This document shows, in pieces, positions 15,975 to 32,219 of a DNA stretch of 64,000 nucleotides. The stretch lies in assembly GCA_020631735.1 (NCBI GenBank), contig CM036231.1, forward strand, positions 7,343,831 through 7,407,830, in the 5' to 3' direction. The notes beneath the pieces are model-generated. The model was not told the DNA's origin. It saw nothing but the letters and a program-made list of their open reading frames with translations, and did not search any database. The translations under genes were made by a program, and so were the position numbers. The stretch is from Saccharum officinarum. Its lineage: Eukaryota > Streptophyta > Magnoliopsida > Poales > Poaceae. Numbering within the stretch: the first letter of the stretch is position 1; the number at the start of each line of letters is the position of its first letter.

Positions 15975-16706
15975 TTCTTTGACAACTAGCGTCCGGAATC
16001 CGGATCCAGGCGCTAATTCCGGACATTGCACCAGCCCACCGAAAATTCAACCGCTTCGTCCGCACGGCTCCGGGGGTGTTTGGCAGGAGGAGTTAAAGTA
16101 GAAAAATCAACCGCTTTGAAGCAAGGGACCCGCCCTAGCAACTAATTAGGCGCGTAGATCCGTCCAAATTCTCAATCTCGATAGGCCCCAGCACCTCCGA
16201 CTACCGTCAGCTCGCACCCCATAGAACCGCCCCTGCAAACAACGAAACAAGGCTATTTCAACATCGAAAAAAGCTCTAATGAAACAAACAAAAAATATGA
16301 ATTGCAACATGAAGACAAACAACGAAAAAAATGATGCTTGCAACTACTGCAACATCTCAAGATCTGCTACTGCGACATCAAGAAAACGCTTGTTGCAACA
16401 AACCAATAAAACCATTGCAACAACCGAAAAATCATCTATTGCAACATTAAAAACAACCACTGCAACAACGAAACAAGGCTATTTCAACATCGAAAAAACT
16501 CTAATGAAACAAAAGAAAATATGAATTGCAACATGAAAAAAAACAACGAAAAATGATGTTGCAATTCCTGCAACAACTCAAGAACTACTAGTGCAACCAG
16601 AGGAAACGCCTGTTGCAACAACAACAAAAAACCACTGCAACAACCGATTCAAAACATCCCATTCCAACAACGACGATGAGGCAGGAGGAGGATGTAGGGA
16701 GGCCTT
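15975..16706. mobile_element. Left arm of Mutator-like element, copy A
   Basis: This arm begins just after gaaattagtaa (15964-15974), which recurs at the right end of the same element in copy B context (52095-52105). It runs to the LTR retrotransposon insertion point. The first 60 bp differ strongly from copy B and partly resemble the right-hand host flank (see findings). The rest carries the TGCAAC-rich repeat. Confidence 0.5.
16230..16670. repeat. TGCAAC-motif direct repeat, copy A
   Basis: Two related units start with caacgaaacaaggctatttc at about 16239 and 16465. Each is studded with tgcaac or gcaaca motifs. This is subterminal-repeat-like sequence inside the putative Mutator-like arm. 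The counterpart is about 37050-37490. Confidence 0.7.
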
Positions 16707-19700
16707 TGTAACACCCCGGGTGTTATAGTGCTAATTAATCTGCCATGTCATCATAATGCATTGCAAAGCATCCCTGTTAGGTTAACCTTGTTATGCATCA
16801 ACTAAAACAAGTTTACTTTCTAGGTTAAATGTGTTTCTCAGTGGTGTTGCTCCGAACCCGAAAACCCTAATTTTTTAATACCACCGCAAATGCTTAGTCC
16901 ATGCCCTGCGTAATTTGAGGTGTGCGACTGTGTTGCACACTAGTGTCAAGTGTAGGGTAATGAGCTCAAGTACACCTCTAAATGAAACTCCAAATTTGAG
17001 TTTGAATTGGATCCCAAAACTTGTCACGAGTTTTCCGATTCGAATTCGAATTCAAAATTGGGGAAAAATGTAAAAGAATTTTAAGGCTAATTGCTCAACC
17101 AAGAGTGGCATTTGGTCAACCATGTCATGTTGGTCCAATGATGCCCTTGGGTGAGGTTTTTGATCGCTAAGTAATCACAATCAAAGTAGCAACAAATTCC
17201 AATTTAAAATTCCTCCGAAAACCTAAATTTCAAAACCTTGTTTTACCCCTTTTGAAATAATTCAAAATCTAAGCAAAATTTGGGAAAAAGTTCAAACCAG
17301 TTTGTAGAACTTTTCAAGGGCTACACTTTGGTGTTTTGAGTTTTCAAAGCTTTAGTGTAAATGTGGAGCAATTTTTGAAAATAAACAAATTTCAGTCTTG
17401 ACTCATTTTTGTCCCCAGACTAAGATTTCAAAATGGAGGCAGAATTTTGAAAGTTTTGAACAGCAAAGTTGTAGGTCTGGTCAAGATATACAACTTTGAT
17501 GTTTGGAGATTTTGAAGTTTCATATAAAATCAAAAGTAATTTTCTAAATTACCAAATCTAAAAAATGTGTCCCCTTTTGAATTTAAACTCAAATTTCAAA
17601 ATCCAGTGAGAATTTGAAAAGTGTTCAATACAAAACTTGTAGAGCTTGAAATTCTGAAGATTTCATAGATTGGAAGTTTTTCAAGTTGTTACATGAATTT
17701 GAGAGTAATTTTAGAAAATAGTTTTTGAAAATTCAAAAATTTGGGGGGTGCTACAGTGCCGCGCCAATGGCGGCCGGCCACCGCGCGGTATGGGCGCCGG
17801 CGAGCCGCCGTGGCCGCCCAGACCCTTCGCGCGCGGTCGAGAACGCCAGCGCGACGACGCGAGCAGTCCGGCTCTGTAGTCGCGACCGCCTTCTATAAAT
17901 ACATGAGTTCATAGTGACGTTTACCATTTTTTCGCCAGCCCGCGCAGGCCGCCACCGCAGCTCCGCGCTCGCCGTGCGCACCAGGCCATCTCCGGCCACG
18001 CCAGTCGCACCAACAGCATCGCCGCATCCTCACGCACCTCGTTAACCACCCAAGCCAGCTTGACTTCGCCTAGATCGCCTCAGCCACCGCTTCCCGTGCT
18101 CAACTCCGGCGACCGACCACCATCGCCGCCCCACGTTGCAGGCCACTCCAATCCCTCCAGCCGCCAGCAAGAGCACCACGTGATCACTGTGAGCCACCGA
18201 TCCTTTCTACGCCTTTAATTCGATCGTTCGTTCTTGGAGGCGTGTTTTAGCGGCTCACCGTCGCCACGGTGCCACCGTTGTCGGTGAAGGGTCACCGGAG
18301 CTCGAGACGCGTTGTAGACCAGTGCCAGGGACTCAGGAGAAGGTGTGGGGCGTTGTGTAGGGTCAGTTTGTCGACCGAAGCTTCGGTCACCGGCGGCCAC
18401 CGCAGGAGAGCGAGCGAGCACGCGGGAGCGAGCGAGAAGGGCGGGAGGAGGAAGATGACAGGCGGGGCCGGCTTGTCAGCGAGCGCAGAGAGAGAGAGCG
18501 CGCGCGGGTGGGCGAGCGGGCTGGGCCGCCTGCTGGGCCGCGCGGGCTGGGCCAAGCGCGCGTGCAGACGCGGGCGTGCGCGAGCGGGCCGTCTAGTTGG
18601 GCCGAACCGCGGGAGAAAGGAGAATCGGCCCGATTTCGTTTTTGTTTTTCTTTTTTTCAAATAAATGAATAGTGCTGTTATTTGTTTTATTTCACTAAAA
18701 TTGTGTAGAGTTCCAAAATTCATGAAAATTTTTGTGTAGGCTTCTCAATGTATAACTATCTAGGAAAATGTTAAATGCTGAAATTGAGTACTTTGTGCAG
18801 TAGAATTAATTAGTTCTAATAAAGATTAATGCAACTTCCATGAATTTTAATAATTAATTTATTAATCCAAAAATGAATGAAATTTATTATAACATGTTAT
18901 AAATCATTCTTAATCCATAGAAAAAGTTTGAGCTTGATTAGGTAAAATTTGATTAACTTCTAATTATGTCCTAATTATTTAAATAATAAATAAATGTTAA
19001 TTTGAGAACTTTAAGAGTTGTGTGCCTTTTTGATTGAGTGATGTCCTTAGGTCACTAACCTTTTGTGATCTTTGGCACCTTAATTCCATGATTGAGCTCG
19101 TTAGTAACTTGTTAGGTTAAAAGCTGGTATCGCTGGAATCGTCGCTAGTTAGTAGTTAGTTCGCTACGGTTGTAGTGATTTGGATTGTACTACAGTGAAG
19201 GGAAGTTGTACTCCAGTTGTAACTCGTAGCATGGTTATCATCAAGCATCATGTTTATCATCGAGCATCATGTTAAAGCATGTTATGTGTTCGTGTAGTCT
19301 CCGCTTTCGAAGAAGTCGAAGCCCGTCGAGCCAGTTTTCGGAGAAGAGCGATCGTCGGTGGGTTTCGGACCTGACGTTGGAGTTCTCGGGTCTGAGTCAG
19401 TCGTCGTGTCCGAGCAGGCAAGCCCGGTGCATTTAAACCCTACCTTGAATTTTACAAATGTTTTATTATTTATAATATGGTTTACTGCATTAAGTAATGG
19501 AAGTTGAGTGATAACCCAATTGCTGCATTGTCATCCTTGATTATTATGATATCAACCTTGATACCTGTTTTATGGAAAATGCGTAGTATGCTTCGCTATG
19601 CTTAGAAGTTAAGCTTTTAAATGCAATGTTTATATAGCCATGACGGCATATTGAATGAATATTGAAATATGAGAATGAACTTGAAAGATCGGGCGGGTGG

Positions 19701-20799
19701 TTTGGCCACTGCTAACATGCATTGGGAAAGGAGTCTCAATGTAGTGTTTCCGCCTTGTCAGTAAGATCCGTTCGTTGTAAGCCTATTGTGTTCAAGACTT
19801 TGCAACTAGCTTCATGCCTTGGGTAAGCCCAAAATGTTGGTGATTCCATTACGAGAACGTCTAACCTCGCACTGGGAGTGGAGAGATGGCGAGAGTAGCG
19901 TGTACCCTCGGGGCTAGAATTTGGTCGGGTTCGAGGAGTACTGTACTCTCAGGTGGCGATGGACATGTTCTGGTTTTGGGAGATCTAAATGAGGGTTGAT
20001 ATAATGCAAGATTCGGTTCTACATATGTCGTGAGGTTAGGGATCCCAGCTGGGTATAATCGGTTCGAATCGTCGTTGCTCCTCGGTTATGGAGACTTGAT
20101 CACCTGACTTGCATCGTAGTTAAGAACTGGAATTGAAAGAAAGAATGAGAAAGGTTTTGATGATAATTACTTTGATCTAGATTAGGATCACCTAGAATTA
20201 GTTAATGAACCATCAATGGTAAAAGTAAAATATTGAAGGTAAGGACTTACCTTAGTAAGCTTTTCTGCAAAAGAAAATTTGATTCTGGAACACCGTACCT
20301 TGATTCCCTAAGCTAGCATGCCCCTTGGAGTCTTTGTCTTAGTCGGGTAAGTCTTGTTGAGTACCCTCAAGTACTCAGGGTTTGTTAACCCTTGTTGCAG
20401 GTGCGGTTCATGAACAAGTCTGCTTCGAGCCTGTTGCATGACCGTCGTGGTTGAAGAAAGCGACGACGAGTAGACTTGTGTGGCCTTTGGGCAAGGCATC
20501 TCGTTTGTGTGTTGTAATAAAGTTAATACCGATACTTCTCTACTACTGGTTTGTAATAATGTTACATAAGGTTTGAAGTTTGAAAACTGTTTGTAAACTA
20601 TATTATTGTAAGACTTCCGCTACGTTACTGCTGTTGAATATTTTGAATAAACTGTTGTAATATTGCAATACTCCTGTGATTTGATCCTGTTCGGAGGAAA
20701 GCAGGCTTTTAAGTTATGGTGAATATAAGTACGGCCATCAGAGGTCATTATGGCAATGACGGGTACTTGTGGCCATCATAATTAGGAGGTTCTGTGACA
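16707..20799 (+). mobile_element. 5' LTR of Tekay-like chromovirus, copy A
   Basis: About 4.09 kb, beginning tgtaacaccccgggtg and ending ctgtgaca. It has the same flanking gcctt as copy B, so it is the same insertion event. A TATA box (tataaata) is at 17894-17901. It carries many small indels private to this copy, absent from both LTRs at 37523 and 47356, and a fully rewritten patch around 19141-19200. The rest of the element beyond 21737 is missing at the gap. Confidence 0.9.
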
Positions 20800-20801
20800 G
20801 C

Positions 20802-20813
20802 TGGTATCAGAGC
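20802..20813 (+). other. Primer-binding site (initiator tRNA-Met), copy A
   Basis: tggtatcagagc lies 2 bp after the LTR end and is complementary to the 3' end of plant initiator tRNA-Met. It primes minus-strand DNA synthesis. Confidence 0.9.
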
Positions 20814-21199
20814 TGGTACCAGAGCATAATCATCGGGTTATTGTAGTATTACCTTGCAAAAACTTCAAAATGATTTGGGTCAACAAACTTAATACTGATA
20901 TTTTAGGTCCAAATTGCTTTTGCTTATCTTAATCTATTCTATAGTTTTCCTTAGCTCATATTTGAAAGCTTCGTAGTGAAGTATCATGTATAGGTGCCCT
21001 ATGTTATAAAGATTGCATGTGTTACTTAAATCTTTCTGTTAGAATCGTAAGTGCGATGCATGCATCATGTTTAATTAACCTGCTTAAGCTACCTTCCCTT
21101 TTAAAGTGGTTTGGGTTAAGTAAGGTTCAAATCCTATTCATGCTAACTTTCAGATCCCCTATCTGTTTCTTATTGTTCTAAATTCTATCTTGCTATAGG

Positions 21200-21719
21200 A
21201 TGGCACATGTGAAGACGACTCCTCGCAAGAAAACGGGTCGCGCAGGAGTGCCGCGTCATCAGTTGGCCGCCAGAGGTGATGGAGCAAGCAGTAGCCGTAA
21301 TCGAACCCGAATTCGGAATCAGAGGTTGCAAGGCTTTACATCAGAAGTGGAGCGACTGAAGCGCAACATGCGTTTTTGGAAACAGTTCCAGAAGGAGTAT
21401 TTGGAAAAGGAGACAGAAGCCAGGGCTCGTGTTTCGTGGTTGGAGCTTTATGTGACACACCTAGAGCAGTACAACATAGTTTCTGCATGAGGAAGTCCAT
21501 AGGCTAAATGATCTGATGAATCCCAATCATCAGCCCCAGGCAGTAGAAGATGATGTCGGTGCCGTGATTGTTCCTGATGGAGAGGACAATGAGGAAGAAG
21601 ATCCAGAAGAAGATGAACCCATGATGGAAAGTGGGGATGATGCGAGTCATGTCACTGGTGCAAGTGCTCCAGAGAATGAGGATGGAGTGATCGTGATCAG
21701 CGATGATGATGAGGAGTGA
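21200..21719 (+). pseudogene. Frameshifted copy of the H3-tail-like retroelement ORF, copy A
   Basis: This aligns to 42020-42538. Single-base indels around 21300, 21340 and 21430 partly compensate. A further one near 21479 shifts the frame, and translation stops at 21490. The downstream acidic part stays open in another frame to 21719. The start reads MAHVK instead of MARVK. The indels are of homopolymer type and lie next to the N gap, so they may be consensus errors rather than real mutations. Confidence 0.8.
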
Positions 21720-21737
21720 GTGTCGACATGGATGGTT

Positions 21738-21837
21738 NNNNNNNNNNNNNNNNNNNNNNNNNNNNNNNNNNNNNNNNNNNNNNNNNNNNNNNNNNNNNNN
21801 NNNNNNNNNNNNNNNNNNNNNNNNNNNNNNNNNNNNN
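21738..21837. other. Assembly gap, 100 N
   Basis: Exactly 100 unknown bases, the conventional size for a gap of unknown length. It sits precisely at the junction of copy A and copy B. Confidence 1.
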
Positions 21838-22198
21838 GCCACGCCGCCGCCGTGCGCACGGCAGTTTCATGCGGTCCGGTCGGTCCCCGATCGACCCCGT
21901 GGGTGGGGCGCGCGGCCGTGCGGGGCACGCACGACACTCGCACACGATGACACGACTGCGGCGGGCACGTCAAAAAACATCGGCCACGCCCCACGCTTGT
22001 GGCTTGGTAATGTGCCGCTTTGGTCTGCGTTGATGACTTGGGGAAGGGGGCATGGTGTCACACAAATACTCTGTTCCCTTTATATAAGATACAGGTTGAA
22101 AACACGCGGTCTTACAGAATTAAGCTTTCATCATTCATTTACTTTATTTATATCATTTATGTTTATAAATTTATAATATTAGATTGCCATAATTGCTT

Positions 22199-23120
22199 GG
22201 TTTGAGCGCTCCGAGGCACCCTAAGTCTGGGCACAAAAAACCCGATACCGAACCCCGAACCCGAAATACCCGCCACCCCGAACCCGAAAAAACCCGAACC
22301 CGCAGTACCCGAAGTCTAATTCGGGTAGTGAATGCTATTTACCCGAATTTATTTCGGTAAATCGGGTAGTATGCCCCGGTACCCATCTACCCGTTACTAG
22401 AAATCACCCAGGTAGTCGTAAGTCATAGACTCGTATTTACTCCGCCGTGCAAATAGCCAATAGTGTAAGTTCCGCAGCCCAACGAGTTCAATACGCAACC
22501 TCTTCAGCTGCCCGACGTTTGAACCTGTTGGCTGTCGTGGTTTGCAGTACCTTGCTTGCATGTTGCATTCGCACAGAGACAAGACTATTAGTATTATTGT
22601 GTTGCAGTTGGCCACCTGTGGCCGTTGAAAAGTTTTTATAAAAATCTGTCCAGTTCTAGTTCTTCGCTAAAAAATATGTGTTCTTTGAGTGTTCACTGTC
22701 ATTTTATATATTTCGGGTAAATCGGGTAATACCCGAACCCGAAATTGCGGGTATTGTTTTTTTTTTTCTCTAATCGGGTAACAATTCTCAATACCCGAAT
22801 TTTTTTTAAAACCCGAATTACCCGACCCGAACTTTTCGAGTAACCCGAACGCCAGGCTGAGGCACCCCTGGGGGCCTGATCGATCCCCAGGCTAAACGCT
22901 CTGCTAGCTATATGGGACGAATTTCAGGAGCTCAGGTGTAAAAAATCTCCTCGCCCGGTCTTACTCCAAAGTACAGGCCTGTGGCCGTCCCGTCTCACGG
23001 GATGCGGTGCCGCTGTATATGGATGGAGCCAGGGTTCGGGATTTTCTCGATCTGCGTGAGAAGATCTTCTTCTTAGTGAAATACCCGGTGGGACGTCGCC
23101 CCCGCGGATCGAGTTTTTTT
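22199..23120. mobile_element. SINE/LINE-3'-end-like insertion, copy B only
   Basis: Inserted between bases matching 2416 and 2426 of copy A, with about 9 bp of target missing and no evident target duplication. Without the nested hAT element it is about 280 bp. Its 5' part can fold (ctgggggcctgatcgatccccagg). Its 3' part contains agatcttcttcttagtga and ends in cgag followed by eight T. That tail resembles the shared 3' end of grass L1-type LINEs and their SINEs, as far as I recall. Family assignment is tentative. Confidence 0.5.
22221..22858. mobile_element. Non-autonomous hAT element nested in the SINE/LINE-like insert
   Basis: The 8-bp duplication gaggcacc flanks the element at 22213-22220 and 22859-22866. 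The termini (ctaagtctgggc and gccaggct) are loosely inverted. Both ends are packed with cccgaa/acccga and the inverse tcgggta motifs, a typical hAT subterminal repeat array. At 638 bp there is no transposase frame. Confidence 0.8.
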
Positions 23121-23138
23121 TGTAATAATTAATTGTTA

Positions 23139-23289
23139 CTCCTTTCACCCCGAATTCTAAGATATTTTAGATTTTCTAGATACATAGTACGTATTTACTC
23201 TGCACTTGGATATATACCATTGGTACATAGTTAAAAGCAATGTATCTAGAAAAAGCCAAAACATCTTATATAATTTGAAATGGAGGGAG
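23139..23289. mobile_element. Stowaway-like MITE, copy B
   Basis: Counterpart of 2439-2588, with TA at 23137-23138 and 23290-23291 and the ggagggag right terminus. A few substitutions separate the two copies. Confidence 0.75.
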
Positions 23290-23350
23290 TAGCAAGCTAT
23301 TGGTTAATGTTTTAAAAGTTTGAATTCTGTTATGTGTGTACCACATATGT

Positions 23351-24920
23351 GTAGGTACCACACATACGTAGAAGACGCCATTAATTCCTCGTACAACCCA
23401 CATTCGCTTCTTTAGCATATATAGTAAGGGTTCAATTGTCATTGTATTTAACCATATATCACTCCTACCTTTCCGCCGTAGATCATTGTTACGTTTCCTG
23501 TATGCTTTCACGCTATAGTAGTAGCTGACGTGCTTTCTTGTTCCGGCACGCATATAGGTAAGTATCGAGTTGTCATCATGACTCATATATATATCACTTC
23601 AACCTTCCACCTTGTGCACGCTGCGCAGCGAGTACAGAGACATACTTATTCAACGGTCGCACTTAAAGGAAGGGTTGTGTTGTCGTTACGGTCTAGCTGT
23701 ATATCACCCCACCATATTTTCTAGCGTCCCGCACGTCATAACCTTTCAAGTGTCCCGCACGCCATAACCCAAAAGGAAAACATGATAATTGTATTTGTGT
23801 GCACGCCATATTTGTCCATACCACTCTCGTTTATATGCCGTGTATTACGAAAGCATTTTTTTGTGCATACATGTTGAGCATGTGCTATCCTTGCCATCCA
23901 AACACCACATCGAGATATGTGCTTTCCCAATCAGTACTGTGAAGCATTGGGGAGAGGAGTGTGAAGCATCGGGGAGAGTGAACAACACGAACCTCAAAGC
24001 AGTATTCAACGGTGAAGATAGAACATGTTGAGCATGTACATGCTGCAATATGTTTTCGGTGTATTGCCATGGTTATAGGTTATGTGAATCTCTTTTTTCG
24101 TGGACGCTTGTATCAAGACGATATGAGGACTATATTTCTGGAGATAGGTTATTTGTCAGTAATGGTTATCAATCCCACGAATATAAACTCGATATTGAGG
24201 GAAGCATATGTCGCCCATAAAAACATTTTATATAGCTTATTATTCTCAACTTCACAATATGCGTAGGTACCACACATACCACTCTTAATTCCTCGTACAA
24301 CCCACATTCGCTTTTTTAGCATATATATAGTAATGGTTCAGTTGTCATTGTATTTAACCATATATCACTCCTACCTTTCCGCTGCAGATCATTGCTACGT
24401 TTCCCGTACGCTTCCATGCCATAGTGTAGTAATTGACATGCTCTCTTGTTCTGGCACGCATATATAGGTAAGTATCGAGTTGTCATCATGACTCATATAT
24501 ATCACTTCAACCTTCCACCTTGTGCACGCTGCCATAGCGAAGTATAGAGGCATACTTATTCAATGGTCGCACGTAAAGAAAGGGTGTGTTGTTGTTATGG
24601 TCTAGCTGTATATCACCCCGCCGTCTTTTCCAACGCCCCGCACGCCACAATTCAAAACGACAACATGATAATTGTATTTGTGTGCACGTCATATTTGTCT
24701 CCATACCAGTCCGCTTATATGTTGTGTGCTACCATGGTTATACGTTACGTGTATCTCCTTTTTTTGTGGACGCTAGTATAAAGGTGATATGAGGACTCTA
24801 TTTGTGGGGGTAGGATAATTGTCCGTAGTGTTCATCAATCCCACGAATATAAACTTAGATCGTGAGCCCATAAAGTATATCTCGACCATAAAAAACATTT
24901 TATATAGCTTATCATTCTCT
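23351..24920. repeat. Diverged tandem duplication upstream of DSP gene, copy B
   Basis: Units start at about 23351 and 24263. Unit I is about 84 bp longer than in copy A because it retains the ttgtcatcatgactcatat block and carries a 29-bp repeat near 23735 (cataacctttcaagtgtcccg). The arrangement otherwise follows 2650-4130. Confidence 0.75.
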
Positions 24921-25196
24921 GCTCCACAATATTTCCTAAAATTCAATATTTCATAATATTATGTGCTCCAAAATCAAATCACCACCTCCCCTCTCACCCT
25001 CAAAATGATGCATCACAATTAATTCAACCAGCCATTCCGATTAGGTCTCGTAATCATAGAATCGCCAGACTGGTCACTTCTCTCTCCCAAATTTAACCAT
25101 TCCCCATCAGTCGTCATCAGCCCTTTAAACCTTACCAAAGCTCTTCCTCCAACCTCATCTAAAAAAACTTCTCTTACTTTTTTTCGCCTGCTTCCC

Positions 25197-29368
<4,172 letters not shown>

Positions 29369-30754
29369 CCAAGGCGTGTGATCACTTGATCCCCCTTGAT
29401 CCCTCAACTCTAGTACATCTCCAAGGCTATCTTCCTGCAGCTACTGAACCGATTGAGCCGTGAATAATTTTGGAACCCCCTAGAGTCCATGAGGTAGTGA
29501 TGAAACCATTGTAAAACATTCGTGCTTGAGAGGTTTAGTTTCCCCCTGCTTAGCGCACTGGAGAGGCTGTGGTTGATTTGCGAGGGATTCTCTTTTTTGG
29601 TAGCTCTCGCGAGGAATTCACCATTATTTTTGGGTACTGAAGCATGTACTCGAGCAGCTTTGCTGAGGAGGAATGAACTACTCTCTGAGTGCAAAAAGGC
29701 TTGTCTCTTCTTGCATGAGTGTGGTTAGGGATCCTGCATATCAGCAACCATGAAAAATGTTCATTGATGACTCACATACCAATGATGGTAACTAACTGTT
29801 AAAGCTACATCTAGTTGTTACTTTAGAGAAATTTATACATTTTAACTAAAATATTAGGCATGTTTATATTGATAGCATTGTTGTACTTATTTTTATAAAA
29901 AATACTATTACACATATAATTCTTTAATAAAAAAATTAACATCTTGAGTAGCAGAGAGTTAATGTGGATCAAAGTTAGCTATGACCAAATAGAGCAATAA
30001 TGTAAAAAACACTAACAACAGGAACAATTAAGATCCAAATAGAGCACTAATGTAAAAAATTGGTATTGGTTTCATATTTTTATTTAAAATTAATTAGTTA
30101 TAAAACTTTAGAGGTTAACTTTTTATTATCTTTTTAAAACATACACACACATATATAGGCAAAAATCACCTTTGTAACTAGTAGATGACGAAAGACATCT
30201 GGTTTTGGAGTTTGATGGCTAAAATCGGACGGTTGATGGTTTGATGGCCAAAAAAAAGTTTTTTTCCTTGAATATGTAATATTCTTTCATGGTTAGCACG
30301 TTGGCCTCTCCTAGATCTCATCTCAAACTGTATAATCGATCTTAAGCTGCGTGGTGTAAACTTAAGCATAGGTAGAAAGCAAGATTTTTTTTGTCACCGA
30401 GGTCTTTGGGTCACCCTTTTGGTGTCGCTTCGCATCGTGCATGGACGATTGACTTTCTTGGAAAATTGCTTTGGCGAAGTCGAGCTACCATGTTGTGGGG
30501 TTCGATATAGTGCAACAACAATGACGTCTACAACCTCTTTAGGGTGGTGTTAGTTTTCTTTGTAAGTGTGTGTTGTGACTTGGAGGTTTTAGGCTTTGGT
30601 CCTTTGGAGGAAGTCGGAGCTGCTCGACTTTTCGATAACAATGATGATGGCTTGCGGTGGGCGGCTACATCATTTTTAGTTGGCGATTTCGGTTATGATG
30701 TGGTCGATGTTAGGGTTTTTTATGGCTTTTTCTTTAATTAACCATGCAAGTGTA
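29369..30754. other. 3' flank of DSP gene, copy B
   Basis: AT-rich sequence collinear with 8578-9961. No supportable gene. Confidence 0.4.
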
Positions 30755-30985
30755 CTTCCTTGGTCCCAAAATAGTTGATGTTATATGATTCAAATTTTGT
30801 CCCAAAATCATTGTCATTCTCACTCGCCAATGCACCTTTCTTTTCTCTCAATACACCTTTTTTCCCGATACATCTCTATCTCTACTTCTCTCTACCACTC
30901 TCCTTATTTTCTGTGCACCACACCTTTTTACTCCTAAATTCCTGTGTCTAAATTTAAAACATCAACTATTTTGGGACGGAGGGAG
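30755..30985. mobile_element. Stowaway-like MITE, copy B
   Basis: Counterpart of 9962-10194 with the same TA duplication (30753-30754 and 30986-30987) and ggagggag terminus. It is 2 bp shorter. Confidence 0.85.
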
Positions 30986-31296
30986 TAAGGTTTTGGGCCT
31001 GGTTTTCTTATAATGTGGGCCGACTCTTTTCTATATTAAGTTGAAAGACATAGCACCTGCCACTTGTGTTTATAAAAATATGAGCCTTTAAATTTATTTG
31101 GTTTAAGTTGGTTCGCTCCATGTCCAATTAAATCCAACAAATATAGCTACCTCATTATTGTTGGCACAAACACCATGCACAATTATCCGTTGCAACGCAT
31201 TAACATGTTTGCTACTCTATCTGTTTTAAATTGTAAGTTGTTTTGGCTTTTCTAGGTATAGCTCTTGCTATGCATCTAGATATATATTATATCTTG

Positions 31297-31539
31297 GGCC
31301 TTGTTTAGATGCCTTCAAAATTCTAAATTTTTACTTTTCGTCCCATCACATCGAATCTTTGAACACATGTATGGAGCATTAAATATAGATAAAAAAATAA
31401 CTAATTGCACAGTTTGGTTGTAAATCACGAGACAAATCTTTTGAGCTAAATTAGTCCATGATTGGACACTAATTGTCAAATACAAACGAAAGTGCTACAG
31501 TAGCCAAATTACAAAAGTTTTTTGCATCTAAACAAGGCC
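31297..31539. mobile_element. Tourist-like MITE, copy B
   Basis: Counterpart of 10506-10749, with 16-bp TIRs and ttg flanks. It shows more substitutions against copy A than the neighbouring exons do. Confidence 0.88.
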
Positions 31540-31542
31540 TTG

Positions 31543-32219
31543 ATATATGAATCTAGAAATGGCAAAATGATTTACAATTTAGAACAATGGGAGCACTAAC
31601 TAATAAGTACAAACACTAATGAGATTTCTAGGGAAAAACTAATAATTGAGATTACAGGGGAGGCTGCGAGCATGGGCGAAATGGACTGGTAGAGTGGTTG
31701 GGTCCGGCCCAACGAAAACCCCAAGCTTGGGCCAATCCAGGCCCAAGGGCTGTTCCGTTACGCTCGGCAATGTTTCCGTTGTGCAACGGGACACGTGGAC
31801 GGTGGACCAAGGTGTGGGCCACACATCACAGTAACAAGGCTTTTGTAGACCTGATCACGAGACATTTGTCTCCCCGTCTCCCCCACAGGCCACGTATTTC
31901 AAGCCGAGCTCAACGTCTCCCTGAGAAGAAGTGTCCCCGTCCTTGCATGTTGACCAAACTAGCCAGTACCTCACTGACGTGTGGGCCATAGTTTCACTAA
32001 CCCCACAAGTCATTGACAGTTCAGACACCTCCGTGTGCGTCTAGCAATCACCCACTTCACCTATACCCTCCACACAGTTCGCAGCCGTGTTCACACTAGT
32101 AGAGTACAGAGCTCACAGCTCGGGGCTGCAAGCTCAGCCGGCGAGCTCACCTCGCCCCTCTTGCCAGACGTGCCTCCCCTGCTACTGTTCAAGCCCAAAC
32201 CCTAAACCCTCGGGCCCAA
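31543..32219 (+). promoter_or_regulatory. Upstream region and leader of LysM gene, copy B
   Basis: Near-identical to 10753-11430, including the GGGCC/GGCCCA motifs. A single C is missing from a cctccccc run near 32175. Confidence 0.4.

Noticed and set aside
16707..20799. Solo LTR in copy A
   Set aside because: PBS and the accessory ORF follow it, so it is the 5' end of a full element cut off by the gap.
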